64,000 bases of DNA, from the NCBI GenBank assembly GCA_038240605.1, contig JBBSDP010000020.1:1-64000 (forward strand). Reading direction: 5' to 3'. The position numbers and the translations under genes were made by a program. This DNA comes from JBBSDP01 sp038240605 (GTDB lineage Bacteria > Planctomycetota > Phycisphaerae > Tepidisphaerales > Tepidisphaeraceae). Each line of letters begins with the position of its first letter. Positions within the stretch are counted from its first letter, which is position 1. Below are positions 53,440 to 62,890 of this stretch, one piece after another. Under the pieces are notes generated by a model. The model searched no databases. It had not been told where the DNA came from and saw only the letters and a list, made by a program, of their open reading frames with translations.

Positions 53440-54582
53440 TTACGCCTCTGCCGGGCCCAGCCGGCAGCGCGGGTCAGTTTGCCGGAATTCCTCGAACCCG
53501 CCCCCCGCAATCGCGGCGCGGATGTCGGTCATCAGGCGTTGGTAGAACCGCATATTATGCACGGAAACGAGGATGGGTCCAAGCATCTCGTCGGCGAAAA
53601 AAAAGTGACGGACCGCCCCGCGCGTGAACGTCCGACAACTGTAGCAGTCGCAGCCGGGCTCGATCGGCCCGGGGTCGCGGGCAAAGCCGCTGTTCCGCAG
53701 TCGGATCGCACCTTCGGCGGTAAACGCATAGGCATTGCGCCCATTGCGGGTGGGGAGGACGCAATCGAACATGTCCACCCCGCTCGCCACCGCCGCCACA
53801 ATGTCGCGCGGGAACCCGACGCCCATCAGGTACCGGGGCCGCGCGTCGGGCAGCATGGGGGTGACGGACTCGAGCACGCGCTTCATCGGCTCGAACCCTT
53901 CGCCCACGGCCAGCCCGCCGATCGCGTATCCCGGAAAGTCCATCGCGATCAGTGCTTGAGCGCAGTTCTCCCGCGACGCCAGGTCGGTCCCACCCTGTAC
54001 GATCGCGAAAAGCGACTGATCGTTCGGGCGGGCGTGGGCGCTGCGGCACGCCTCCGCCCATCGCAGCGTCCGCTCCACTGCCTGTTGATGGTAATCAGCC
54101 GGAGCATCGGCGGCGGGACACTCGTCGAACGCCATGATGATGTCGGCGCCCAGCGCGTTCTGCACCGCGATGCTTCGGGCCGGAGTCAGCTCGATCTTCG
54201 CGCCATCGACCTGACTGCGAAACGTCACCCCCTCGTCGCTGATCCGGCTGATGTCCGCGAGGGAGAAGACCTGAAATCCGCCGCTGTCGGTGAGGATCGG
54301 CCCGGGCCACGCCATGAACCGGTGCAGGCCGCCCAGTTCCGCCACAATCTGCTCGCCGGGACGCAACAGGAGGTGGTAGGTGTTGGCGAGGATGCACTGC
54401 GATCCGGTGGCGGCGACGTGGTCGGGAAGGACGCCCTTGATCGTGCCCTGCGTCCCCACCGGCATGAAGGCGGGCGTATCAAACCCTCCATGCCGCGTCT
54501 GGATCCGTCCGGTGCGGGCATGCGTTCGCGCGTCGCGGCCGGCGATCTGGAAGCGGAGGGGTGAGGCGTCCTCGTCGTTCAT
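53440..54582 (-). CDS. tgt: Queuine/preQ1 tRNA-guanine transglycosylase
   Basis: The protein is 380 residues from ATG 54582, close to the bacterial Tgt norm. It exchanges guanine-34 of GUN-anticodon tRNAs for preQ1 on the way to queuosine. Visible are GTQGTIKGVLPD (43-54), the catalytic DSGGFQVFSLA (Asp99), CVLPTRNGRNAYAFTAEG with the second catalytic Asp just before it, and the zinc site CDCYSC with a downstream His in SVHNMRFYQ. The upstream ATGs at 54624 and 54603 add residues without homology. It is divergent from the ABC transporter genes. Confidence 0.96.
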   Translation of the reverse strand: MNDEDASPLRFQIAGRDARTHARTGRIQTRHGGFDTPAFMPVGTQGTIKGVLPDHVAATGSQCILANTYHLLLRPGEQIVAELGGLHRFMAWPGPILTDSGGFQVFSLADISRISDEGVTFRSQVDGAKIELTPARSIAVQNALGADIIMAFDECPAADAPADYHQQAVERTLRWAEACRSAHARPNDQSLFAIVQGGTDLASRENCAQALIAMDFPGYAIGGLAVGEGFEPMKRVLESVTPMLPDARPRYLMGVGFPRDIVAAVASGVDMFDCVLPTRNGRNAYAFTAEGAIRLRNSGFARDPGPIEPGCDCYSCRTFTRGAVRHFFFADEMLGPILVSVHNMRFYQRLMTDIRAAIAGGGFEEFRQTDPRCRLGPAEA

Positions 54583-54668
54583 CCGCAGCGCATCTTCACG
54601 CATTGGGATACGCCGCTCAAGCAACGCAATTTGTCACTACGACAGCGCTCGGCCAGAATGGGCCGCGA

Positions 54669-55439
54669 ATGACGGGACTGGCAACGGGTGTGGGCATCGA
54701 GGCGCAGGGCGTACGCCGGTCTTTCGAGAACGGCGTGGTGGCGCTAGAGTCGATGAGCCTGACGATTGCGCCGGGGGAATTCGTGGCAATCCTCGGACCT
54801 TCGGGATCGGGCAAATCCACATTGCTGCGACTGATCGCGGGTCTCGATCGCCCTCAAGCCGGGCAGATCCGCCTCGTTCAGGATGGCGGACTCCACAGCG
54901 ATGACGGCATCGCGTATGTGCTTCAAGATGCGCATCTGCTCCCGTGGCGAAACGTGCTGGAGAACGTTGCCCTTCCGCTTGAACTGCGACACGTGGACCG
55001 CGCCGCGCGCCAGGAGGCGGCACGGGTGGCGTTGGAAAACGTCCGGCTCGGCGATGCCTTGACGCGATATCCCAACCAGCTCTCCGGCGGGATGCGGATG
55101 CGCGTTTCGCTCGCCCGGGCAATGATCACTCAGCCTCGCCTTCTTCTGCTGGACGAGCCTTTCGCCGCCCTCGACGAGATCACCCGACATCATCTCGACG
55201 AGCAACTGCGCGAGCTGTGGCTGGCACGTCGGATGACCGTCGTCTTCGTCACCCACTCCACCGCCGAGGCGGCATTCCTCGCAGAACGTGCGGTCGTCCT
55301 GAGCCGGAGGCCGGGGCGAGTTATGGAAGACCGACGGATCGAACTGCCGGAAGCTCGCGACGGTTCGCTTCGCGGCACGCCGGAGTTTGCGCGGGAAACG
55401 CGGTTCCTCTACGAGGCCCTGGAGCGGGGAGGGGCTTGA
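54669..55439 (+). CDS. ABC transporter ATP-binding protein, NitT/TauT type
   Basis: This 256-residue protein has Walker A GPSGSGKST (43-51), a Q-loop in YVLQDAHLLPWRNVLENVAL, signature LSGGM (138-142), Walker B LLLLDEP (158-164) and H-loop VTHS. The LPWRNVLENV segment is typical of the nitrate/sulfonate/taurine and pyrimidine-precursor importer group. ATG 54669 is favoured over 54561, whose added part overlaps the region antisense to tgt. The permease gene starts one base after its stop. Drives uptake for the permease and binding protein that follow. Confidence 0.94.
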   Translation: MTGLATGVGIEAQGVRRSFENGVVALESMSLTIAPGEFVAILGPSGSGKSTLLRLIAGLDRPQAGQIRLVQDGGLHSDDGIAYVLQDAHLLPWRNVLENVALPLELRHVDRAARQEAARVALENVRLGDALTRYPNQLSGGMRMRVSLARAMITQPRLLLLDEPFAALDEITRHHLDEQLRELWLARRMTVVFVTHSTAEAAFLAERAVVLSRRPGRVMEDRRIELPEARDGSLRGTPEFARETRFLYEALERGGA

Positions 55440-55440
55440 G

Positions 55441-56277
55441 ATGCCGCCTGGAGACCAATTCGCGCCGCAGGCGCCACCACGTTCGCGAGAGGGTTGGCGG
55501 AGGTTGAGGGTCTTGTTGCCGCCTTTGCTGGTCCTCGTCGTTACGCTGCTGACGGCGGAGATCCTCGTGCGTGCGTGCAAAGTTCCGATTTACCTCGCGC
55601 CGCCCCCGTCCAAGGTCCTGAAGGTCCTGATTGATCCGGATTCGACGCTCTTCCCTTCGCTGGCGTGGACCGCCGTGGCGGCGATCAGTGGTTTCGTCGC
55701 CAGCGTCCTGGTTGGGGTCGTCCTCGCGATTCTCCTTTCGGCGTCGCCCTGGGTGCGACGGGCGTTTTATCCGTATACGATCTTTTTCCAGACGGTGCCG
55801 ATCGTCGCGATTGCGCCGCTGTTGGTCTTCTGGCTCAATGCGGGCCTTGTATCGGTCATCGTTTCGGCGTTTATCGTTTCCGTTTTTCCGGTCATCGCCA
55901 ACGCGCTCGCCGGTCTGCGTTCGACCGAGCCCGCGCTGCTGGACCTGTTCCGCCTGTACCGTGCCGGACCGGTTGCGACACTCTGGAAGCTGCGGCTTCC
56001 ATCGGCGTTGCCGAGCCTCATCACCGGCTTGCGCGTCGCCGGTGGGCTTGCGGTGATCGGAAGCGTCGTCAGCGAGTTCCTCGTGGGGGGGCTGAACCGA
56101 CGGTCGGGTCTCGGCATTCAGATCGTGAGCGGCATCAAGTATGGGCACACCGATGTCGTCTTTGCGGCGGTCGTCCTCGCTTCGCTACTTGGGCTGGCCC
56201 TCTTCGGAGCGGTGAACCTGATCGGCTGGCTCCTGCTGCGGCGGTGGCATGCGTCAGAACGGGAGAGCGTGAACTAG
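55441..56277 (+). CDS. ABC transporter permease, NitT/TauT type
   Basis: This 278-residue protein has about six membrane helices and the binding-protein-dependent permease core (TVPIVAIAPLLVFWLNAGLV; RSTEPALLDLFRLYRAGPVA; LRLPSALPSLITGLRVAGGL), which includes the EAA-type loop contacting the ATPase. The ATG at 55441 directly follows the ATPase stop, so translation is coupled. An inverted-repeat element lies between it and the binding-protein gene. Confidence 0.94.
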   Translation: MPPGDQFAPQAPPRSREGWRRLRVLLPPLLVLVVTLLTAEILVRACKVPIYLAPPPSKVLKVLIDPDSTLFPSLAWTAVAAISGFVASVLVGVVLAILLSASPWVRRAFYPYTIFFQTVPIVAIAPLLVFWLNAGLVSVIVSAFIVSVFPVIANALAGLRSTEPALLDLFRLYRAGPVATLWKLRLPSALPSLITGLRVAGGLAVIGSVVSEFLVGGLNRRSGLGIQIVSGIKYGHTDVVFAAVVLASLLGLALFGAVNLIGWLLLRRWHASERESVN

Positions 56278-56292
56278 AGCGGATGGATTTTC

Positions 56293-56362
56293 GTGGCATG
56301 GGCGCCTCGCCCATGCAGGATCACTCAGAAAGAATTCTGCACGGGCGAGGCGCCCGTGCCAC
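56293..56362. repeat. 26-base inverted repeat of the GGCACGGGCGCCTCGCCCGTGCC type
   Basis: Arms 56293-56318 and 56337-56362 are complementary over 26 bases with two mismatches and an 18-base loop; each arm is itself partly palindromic. It sits inside the ABC operon, between permease and binding protein, where it could attenuate or stabilise mRNA. A related core (CGCCCGTG / CACGGGCG) recurs at 63772-63808. Confidence 0.75.
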
Positions 56363-56402
56363 AAAGAGAAGGTGCGGAATCTCGGAACGTTGGAGAGCGG
56401 AC

Positions 56403-57380
56403 ATGAGAATTGGAATTGCGATCCTGCTCGCGGGATTCATGCTGAGCGGAACCTCGGGCTGCAAGGATAAATCGATGGCTTCGGCCGGTGCATCCAAGCC
56501 GGTGACGCTGACGCTCGACTGGCGGCCGGAGCCGGAGTTCGGCGGCTTCTATGCGGCCCAACTTGGCGGCGCGTTTGCCCGGCATGGGCTGAACGTAAAG
56601 ATCGAGAACGCCGGCGGCGCCACCCCCATGTGGCAGCTCGTCGCCACGGGCCAGACGGATTTCGCCACCACCGCCGCCGACCAGGTACTCATCGCGCGGG
56701 CGCGGGGCGCGGACGTCGTGGCGCTGTTCGCGGTCTACCAAACTTCCCCGCAGGGAATCATGGTCCACAAGGCGCGGGGGTTTCGATCGATCGGCGACGT
56801 CTTCACGAACACCGGCAGCCTGGCCGCTGAAAACAACACGTGGCTCCAGTTCTGCCTGGAGAAATACCAGCCGGTGAAGGTCAACGTCAGCGCGTTCAGC
56901 GGCGGCATCGCGGGATTCTTCGCCCGGCGGGATTATTCGCAACAGTGCTTCGTGACCAGTGAGCCGATTCTCGCCCGCGCCCAGGGCGCCGACCCGCAGA
57001 CGTTCCTGATCGCCGATGCGGGGTTCAATCCCTATACGACCGTTGTCATCGCGCGGGGCGATCGGATCCGCTCAGACCCGGAGGGCGTCCGAAACATGAT
57101 CCGTGCCTGCCGTGATGGATGGCGCGCCTACCTCAACGACCCAAGGGCCGCCAACGCCGACATGGCAATGTCAAACCGTGACATGGACGCCAAGACGTTC
57201 AAGCTTGGCGCCGAAGCACAAAAGCCGCTCATCGAGACCGACGAGACTCGGCGCCTTGGCCTGGGGGCGATGACCGCCGCACGCTGGGACCAGCTCGCCC
57301 AACAACTGTTGTCGTTGAAGGTAATACGGTCAGCCCCGCCGGCCGACTCGTGTTTTCTAGACGGGGATAAGTGGAAGTGA
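56403..57380 (+). CDS. ABC transporter substrate-binding lipoprotein, NMT1/THI5-like
   Basis: This 325-residue protein has a lipoprotein signal (IAILLAGFMLSGTSGC; lipid Cys near residue 20) followed by the NMT1/SsuA-type fold. The first strand reads TLTLDWRPEPEFGGFYAAQ and the glycine loop reads TGQTDFATTAADQVLIARAR. The family binds pyrimidine precursors of thiamine, sulfonates, nitrate or similar small ligands; nothing here fixes the substrate. The ATG at 56403 gives a complete signal. It is the third member of the transporter set, 125 bases after the permease because of the inverted repeat. Confidence 0.9.
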   Translation: MRIGIAILLAGFMLSGTSGCKDKSMASAGASKPVTLTLDWRPEPEFGGFYAAQLGGAFARHGLNVKIENAGGATPMWQLVATGQTDFATTAADQVLIARARGADVVALFAVYQTSPQGIMVHKARGFRSIGDVFTNTGSLAAENNTWLQFCLEKYQPVKVNVSAFSGGIAGFFARRDYSQQCFVTSEPILARAQGADPQTFLIADAGFNPYTTVVIARGDRIRSDPEGVRNMIRACRDGWRAYLNDPRAANADMAMSNRDMDAKTFKLGAEAQKPLIETDETRRLGLGAMTAARWDQLAQQLLSLKVIRSAPPADSCFLDGDKWK

Positions 57381-57427
57381 GGGGTCGTTTCTCGTCCCCG
57401 CGCGTCATACCTCTGGAGCCTACCCGC

Positions 57428-60400
57428 ATGCGACTTCTGACCGCTTTCGCGATCTGTATCTCGTTCGGTTCCCTGGCTCAAACCGGTCACGCCGCCGACA
57501 TGCCGGCCGGCTTCAAGCCCGCGCCGGGATGGAAGGCGGAGCTGATCGGCCAGCCGCCGCAACTGCGCTGGCCTTCAGTCGTGGAGCAGGCGCCCAACGG
57601 GCGAATCTTCGTCGGCGAGCACGCGATGGACATGCCCGGCCCGGCGGGCAAGCCGATTGACCGGATCCTGTGCATCCATCCCGACGGACACATCACCGTC
57701 TTTGCCGATCACCTTTTCGCCGTCTTCGCGCTTCGCTACATCGACGGGAAGCTGATCGTGCACCAGTCGCCCATCCTCACCGTCTACACGGATGACAGCG
57801 GCGTCGGAAAAGACCCGCACAACCTGATCGATTCAACCTACCGCTTTCCGGAGGGGAACGCCCTGAACGATCACATCCCCGCCAACGTCCGTCTGGGGAT
57901 GGACAATTACCTCTACATGAGCGTTGGGGACAAGGGGATCTTCGGCGCCAAGGGGAACGGCGACGGCAGCACCGCCGTCAACCGCGGCGGATGCGTCCTC
58001 CGCTTTCGCCAGGACGGAAGCGCGCTGGAGATCTACGCCAACGGCACCCGTAACCACCTCGACCTGGGCATGAACGCCGAGGACGAAATCTTCACTTACG
58101 ACAACACCGACGATGGCCAGGGATGGTGGACGCGCTACACCCACATGGTGGACGGCGGGTTCTACGGCTATCCCTACGACTACAAGGTCCCCACCAAGCC
58201 GGAAACCTACGGGCACAATGGCGAGAAGCGCGACGCCACCAAGCCGTTCTGGCCCTGGACGCTCTGGCGGATCGAGGAGTACGGCGGCGGATCGCCGTGC
58301 GGCGCGGTCGGCTACAACGAGGACGCGCTGCCCGAGGAATACCGGGGTAACACCTATCACTGCGAATGGGGCAAGGGACGCCTCGAACGCTTCTGCACCG
58401 CGCGCGATGGTGGCACCTATCGTGTGACGAAAGTTGAAACGCTCCTGAGCGGCCCCAACTTCCGCCCGATCGGCGTCTCGGTCCTCGACGACGGGACCGG
58501 GTTCCTGGTCGCCGACTGGGAAATGGGCGGCTGGAACAACGCGAAGGAGCAGGGAAGGCTGTTCAAGCTCACCTTCACTGGCCCGATGAGCCCAACTCCC
58601 AGACCGTCATGGTATGTCGCTGCCGCAACTGGTCAGAAGTTCGAGGCGACGACCGCGGACCTGATCGCAGGACTTTCCCACCCGGCCGAGTGCGTACGGC
58701 TCGTGGCCCAGCGCCGCATTGCGGAGCGCGGCGCGGAAGCCAATGCGCTGCTCGTCGCGCTCCTGAACGATTCGAGCAAACCTACCTTCGCCCGCTGGCA
58801 TGCGATCTGGACGCTGGATCGCATCGATGGCGGAAAGGCAGCGCGTAACGCGATCATCGCGATCGCCACCGACGAAAAGGCCGACGTTTCGGTCCGGCGT
58901 CAGGCGGTCCGGCAACTCGGGACGCGCCGCGCCGCCGAAGCCACGTCAGCCCTGGTCGCACTGCTGAAGAGCGATGACGCATCGTTGCGCTTCCGTGCCG
59001 CTACGGCGCTGGGCCGGATCGGCGATCCGGCCGCGATTCCCGCCTTGCTCGCGCAACTGGAGGAGAAGGATTTCTTCACGCACTACGCGAATTTCTTGGC
59101 CCTGCGCCGCATCGGGCAGGCCAATCCCACCGCCTGGCGCGAGGTGGTCAAGGGCCTCAGCAGTGAGAAGCCGGAGATCCGGCAGGGCGTGCAGCTTGCG
59201 GCTCACGAGACGTTTGAGACGGGATTGGTCGATGCGCTGGCGGCGATCTTGTCCGACAAGACGGCATCGCCGCTCGCCCGCGGTGCCGCGCTGGCGTCAC
59301 TCGCACCGCTGCATCACCAGTCCCCGATGTGGGACGGCAAGTGGTGGGCGACGCAGCCCGCCGGCTCGCCGCCGCCCGCCAAGACGGTGGTCTGGCCCGG
59401 CACCTCGATCGTCCTCGCGGCCATCCGCGACGGGTTGAAGGACTCGACCCCCGAAGTGCGCCGGGCAGCAATCGCCTCGCTCGAGGTCGCACCCGATCCC
59501 GAAGCGGTCGGCGCCCTGACCGACATGTTTGCCAGGGAATCCGATATCCCGACGCGCCGCGCAATCCTCCACGCGTTGGCGACGTCCAAGAGCCCGGCTG
59601 CCATGGACGTCACCACGGGAATCTTCAAAGACCCATCGCATAACGCCGAGCTGGTGCCCGACGCGCTGGGCGTCGCCGAATCGGTCAACTCACCGCAGGC
59701 GGTCGATGCGATCGTCGCTTACATTGAGACGAGCCCAGCCGATGCCAATCCGCCGTTTGCAGCGCTGGAGCGCATGAAGGCGACGCGGGCCGCGCCCGCC
59801 GTCGCGAAACAAATCAGCAATCCCAAAGAGCCGGTAGCGCTGGCGGCGGTGAACCTGCTGGGCCACATCGGTAACGCGCAATCAGGCAAGCTATTGCTGT
59901 CGGCCCTCGCGGATTCGCGCGAGTCGGTACGACGGGCGGTGATCGTTGCCCTCGGCCGGCTCCAGGACCGTGAGGCGATCCCCAATCTTCTTACCGAGTA
60001 CGCCGGGGCCAACACCGCGACGCGCAACGATACGATCGACGCGCTGTCGCGGATGCCCGATATCCGTGCCCTCGACGCCTACATCGATGGCCTTGCCGGC
60101 GCCGATGCCGGCGTGCGCGACCAGTGCCGCAAGGCCGTCGGCGCGATCAGCCAGCCGGCCCTTCCGCTGATTGAGGCACGGCTCGATTCGGCCAAGCCGA
60201 TCCCGGCCACCGCGGTCGAGGAACTCCAGCACATCTACAACGCCGCTCAGCCCATCATGCGATGGAAGATCATCGGCCCGGTCGATCGGGACGCGCCCGA
60301 GCCGGTGCCGGCCGACGAGCTTCCCATCGAGCAGGAACTCAAGGGACTCAAGGGCAAGGTGCAATGGAAACAGGTGAACAGCTCATCCAATGGGGAGATT

Positions 60401-61192
60401 GACCTGTTCAAGCTCTTCACACCCAACCAGGACTGTAGCGCTTACGCCGTCGCCGAAATCCTCTCGCCCGCGGACCGCGAGGCGGAGTTCTCCGGCGGTA
60501 GTGACGACGGCATCATCCTCTGGGTGAACGGGCAGAAGATCTTCGAGGACCTCAGCCACCACGCCTACAGCGCGGACGCTTTTCATGCCAAGGGCCGTCT
60601 CAAGAAGGGGAAGAACGTGGTGCTCGCCCGCATCACGCAATTCGGTGGGCCGTGGGAATTTTCCGTCGCCGTCTCCGGCCAGCGGCAGGGCAAGCTCTTC
60701 ACGTTTGACACGTCGGCCAACAGCCCGGCGTCGTTCGCCGCCTTCGCGCAGTCCCACAAGGGGAGCCCCCAAGCCGGCAGCACGCTGTTCCACAACGCAC
60801 AGGGTGTCGGGTGCATCAAGTGCCACACGGTCGATGGGCAGGGGGGCATGGTCGGCCCCAACCTCTCCGACGTCGCGATCAAGTATCCGCGCGAACACCT
60901 GATCGAGGACGTGCTTTACCCCTCCAGGCAGATCGAGAGCGGTTACCAGCAGACGATCGTCAAGACCAAGGATGGCGACGTGCAGTCCGGCGTGATCCGC
61001 CAGGAGACCGAAGACGACATCACGATGTACGACTCGACCGCCCGCAAGATCGTCATCCGCAAGGCAGACATCGCCCAGCGCAAGACGAGCAACCTCTCGG
61101 TCATGCCCGAAGGCCTCCAGGCCGGTCTCACCCACGAACAGTTCGCCGACCTGATCGCCTACCTGGAGACGCTCAAACGCAAGCAGCAGTAG
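57428..61192 (+). CDS. PVC-type membrane-bound dehydrogenase with HEAT repeats and heme-binding domain
   Basis: This 1254-residue exported protein has a signal peptide (1-22, ending TGHAAD). A beta-propeller dehydrogenase-like domain spans about 30-390 (PPQLRWPSVVEQAPNGRIFV; VDGGFYGYPYDYKVPTKPET), HEAT-like repeats span about 410-930, and a PA14-like/galactose-binding-type stretch near 1000-1090 (EFSGGSDDGIILWVNGQKIF). The C-terminal PVC heme domain has CIKCH (1129-1133) and a likely distal Met in SVMPEGLQAGLT. Such proteins are typical of Planctomycetota and Verrucomicrobiota and probably oxidise sugars or other organics in the periplasm. ATG 57428 is chosen over GTG 57371, which overlaps the upstream gene. 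Confidence 0.93.
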   Translation: MRLLTAFAICISFGSLAQTGHAADMPAGFKPAPGWKAELIGQPPQLRWPSVVEQAPNGRIFVGEHAMDMPGPAGKPIDRILCIHPDGHITVFADHLFAVFALRYIDGKLIVHQSPILTVYTDDSGVGKDPHNLIDSTYRFPEGNALNDHIPANVRLGMDNYLYMSVGDKGIFGAKGNGDGSTAVNRGGCVLRFRQDGSALEIYANGTRNHLDLGMNAEDEIFTYDNTDDGQGWWTRYTHMVDGGFYGYPYDYKVPTKPETYGHNGEKRDATKPFWPWTLWRIEEYGGGSPCGAVGYNEDALPEEYRGNTYHCEWGKGRLERFCTARDGGTYRVTKVETLLSGPNFRPIGVSVLDDGTGFLVADWEMGGWNNAKEQGRLFKLTFTGPMSPTPRPSWYVAAATGQKFEATTADLIAGLSHPAECVRLVAQRRIAERGAEANALLVALLNDSSKPTFARWHAIWTLDRIDGGKAARNAIIAIATDEKADVSVRRQAVRQLGTRRAAEATSALVALLKSDDASLRFRAATALGRIGDPAAIPALLAQLEEKDFFTHYANFLALRRIGQANPTAWREVVKGLSSEKPEIRQGVQLAAHETFETGLVDALAAILSDKTASPLARGAALASLAPLHHQSPMWDGKWWATQPAGSPPPAKTVVWPGTSIVLAAIRDGLKDSTPEVRRAAIASLEVAPDPEAVGALTDMFARESDIPTRRAILHALATSKSPAAMDVTTGIFKDPSHNAELVPDALGVAESVNSPQAVDAIVAYIETSPADANPPFAALERMKATRAAPAVAKQISNPKEPVALAAVNLLGHIGNAQSGKLLLSALADSRESVRRAVIVALGRLQDREAIPNLLTEYAGANTATRNDTIDALSRMPDIRALDAYIDGLAGADAGVRDQCRKAVGAISQPALPLIEARLDSAKPIPATAVEELQHIYNAAQPIMRWKIIGPVDRDAPEPVPADELPIEQELKGLKGKVQWKQVNSSSNGEIDLFKLFTPNQDCSAYAVAEILSPADREAEFSGGSDDGIILWVNGQKIFEDLSHHAYSADAFHAKGRLKKGKNVVLARITQFGGPWEFSVAVSGQRQGKLFTFDTSANSPASFAAFAQSHKGSPQAGSTLFHNAQGVGCIKCHTVDGQGGMVGPNLSDVAIKYPREHLIEDVLYPSRQIESGYQQTIVKTKDGDVQSGVIRQETEDDITMYDSTARKIVIRKADIAQRKTSNLSVMPEGLQAGLTHEQFADLIAYLETLKRKQQ

Positions 61193-61518
61193 TCACGGGT
61201 GGCGCAGGCCGAACACAGAGATGTGGCGGAGATTTGAATTCAGTTGAACGGCCTCTTCATCCTGATGTCGTCATGTTTGATGTTAATCACCATCCCACTG
61301 TTTTCAGGTTCCCAACTGCCCCGTGCTACATTTCGCTACATAATTCTACACTTTTTCAATATTTATATGATAAATAGCTACCCGAATAATATTAGAGATG
61401 TGAAAACTGTCGTTCGCTCGGCCAATGACGATCGTGTAAGGCTTGATCGTTCGCGGCTTTCCGAGCGGCCCGCCTGCGTTCGGGTTCACTTCAACGATCG
61501 CGCGACGGGTTGCTGACA
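61193..61518. other. AT-rich intergenic segment beside tRNA-Arg(CCT)
   Basis: No gene is supported in these 326 bases. The part from about 61255 to 61410 is strikingly AT-rich for this genome (e.g. TTCAATATTTATATGATAAA). It lies on the 3' side of the tRNA, the side where integrating elements usually insert. No integrase gene, no second copy of the tRNA 3' end and no inverted repeats were seen. Confidence 0.5.
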
Positions 61519-61592
61519 TACCCGCAACAGGATTCGAACCTGTGACCTGCGGTTTAGGAAACCGCCGCTCTATCCAACTGAGCTATGCGGGC
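61519..61592 (-). tRNA. tRNA-Arg(CCT)
   Basis: Cloverleaf on the minus strand. The acceptor GCCCGCA pairs with TGCGGGT (first pair G-U), the D arm is GCTC/GAGC, the anticodon stem GCGGT/ACCGC encloses loop TTCCTAA with anticodon CCT, and the T arm ACAGG/CCTGT encloses TTCGAAT. The discriminator is A and no CCA is encoded. Confidence 0.95.
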
Positions 61593-61640
61593 GAGCGAAA
61601 CGGAATCTTAGCCCGCCACGGCACGGCACGAAAGGTGGGG

Positions 61641-62387
61641 TCAGGGATCCGGCGGAGCGGGCTGCTGTTGCGGCGCGGGATCCGGCGGCGGGGGGGGCGG
61701 GTTGGGCAGGTTCAAACGGCGGCGATCGATGCCGATGCCCTGGATGATCAGCGCGTTCCGCGGGCCGGCGGCATACTGTTCGTAGAGGGCGTAGGCGTCG
61801 GGATGCTTTTGCTTCAGCTCATCGGCGCTGGCGGCGGCGAAGTCCTGCGTCGTTTCCTTGCCGTTCACCTGGCCTGCCACCTTCATCCGAATCCCCTTGG
61901 CATCTTCCTCGATGTGCACGGTGCGGTCCCCTTCGGCGGCGTCGATCGTCTTGGAGCCATTGATGATCGTGACGCGCACCGAACGCATCCGCCTAAGGCG
62001 ATCCGGACCGCCGGGGACGGGGAGCGGCGGGCGCTCGATGGCGTCAATCAGCGTCTGTGCCCGCAGTTGGACTTCAGGGTCGGTCGCGCCCAGCGCCTGC
62101 TTGAGCGCCGGCAGCGCCGGCTTGCCGATCTCCTTGAGCCGTTGGGTTGCCTGTTGGCGAACGTGAAAATCCGGGTCGCCGAGCCTGGCGATCAGCGCGG
62201 CAATGTCCGCGGTGGGCACGGTCGTCGGAGATGTGGCGGGGCCCGTGTGCGGCGCGTCCTGCGACGACGGATCAGCGGCGACGGATGGAGCCGTTGTCGG
62301 TTGAGCGGCGTGCGCGATTGTGGTGATGCCTGCGACGCAAAGTAGCAGTGCCAGGCTTCGGATCAGAAGTGCTCCCGTTGATTTCAT
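61641..62387 (-). CDS. Exported HEAT-repeat protein
   Basis: The protein is 248 residues from ATG 62387, giving a signal peptide (LIRSLALLLCVAGITTIAHA). After a Thr/Pro/Ser linker comes a short HEAT pair (ARLGDPDFHVRQQATQRLKE, then GKPALPALKQALGATDPEVQ), then a beta-rich region and a Pro/Gln-rich tail. It starts 4 bases after the DUF2784 gene stop. It probably binds a protein partner in the periplasm; no catalytic motif seen. Confidence 0.78.
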   Translation of the reverse strand: MKSTGALLIRSLALLLCVAGITTIAHAAQPTTAPSVAADPSSQDAPHTGPATSPTTVPTADIAALIARLGDPDFHVRQQATQRLKEIGKPALPALKQALGATDPEVQLRAQTLIDAIERPPLPVPGGPDRLRRMRSVRVTIINGSKTIDAAEGDRTVHIEEDAKGIRMKVAGQVNGKETTQDFAAASADELKQKHPDAYALYEQYAAGPRNALIIQGIGIDRRRLNLPNPPPPPPDPAPQQQPAPPDP

Positions 62388-62391
62388 ATCA

Positions 62392-62790
62392 CTAAGCACC
62401 AGCAACAGGGCCCAAGGTTTCACCCGGCTGTCGTCGCCAGCGGGTAAAGGCGATCGCGTAGACGCTGACGTTGATGAGCAGGATCATCGCCCCCAGGGCA
62501 AACTGCGTATCGCGCGTAAGGCCGTCGGGGTAGAGGATCGGCATAACATAATGATTGACGAACCCGCCCTGATAAGTCTCTAAGCCAGCCCGCTCGCGGA
62601 AGAAGTTTTCCAGTGGGGTGAGGGGGCAGAGCAACCCGGACCATTCGATGAAGACGCCCCACGCGGCCGCCGGCAGGTGAACCAGCGCCGCTCGCCGCCA
62701 TCGCAGCACCAGCAGCCCGCCGAAGATCACGAATCCCACGAACGTGAAGTGGAAGAGGATCAGGGCATCGGTCAGGAAGCGGTAGGGCAT
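62392..62790 (-). CDS. DUF2784 family membrane protein
   Basis: This 132-residue protein has about four membrane segments. The DUF2784 pattern is clear: ADxxxxxHFxxVxFxxxG as TDALILFHFTFVGFVIFGG, then WRRAALVHLPAAAWGVFIEW and CPLTPLENFFRERAGLETYQ. The family is small inner-membrane proteins without assigned function. It is followed on the same strand, 4 bases later, by the HEAT protein gene. Confidence 0.9.
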   Translation of the reverse strand: MPYRFLTDALILFHFTFVGFVIFGGLLVLRWRRAALVHLPAAAWGVFIEWSGLLCPLTPLENFFRERAGLETYQGGFVNHYVMPILYPDGLTRDTQFALGAMILLINVSVYAIAFTRWRRQPGETLGPVAGA

Positions 62791-62890
62791 GGCTCGTGGG
62801 CAAAGTCTACACGTTTTTGGTGGCCGCGGGGGAGGTCAAAGTGGAACCGGCGATGTCGCGACGCTCCACATCGACTCGCGGCCAGACCAT

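Noticed and set aside
61193..61592. Integrated prophage or genomic island at tRNA-Arg(CCT)
   Set aside because: No integrase, no direct repeat of the tRNA end and ordinary chromosomal genes on both sides.
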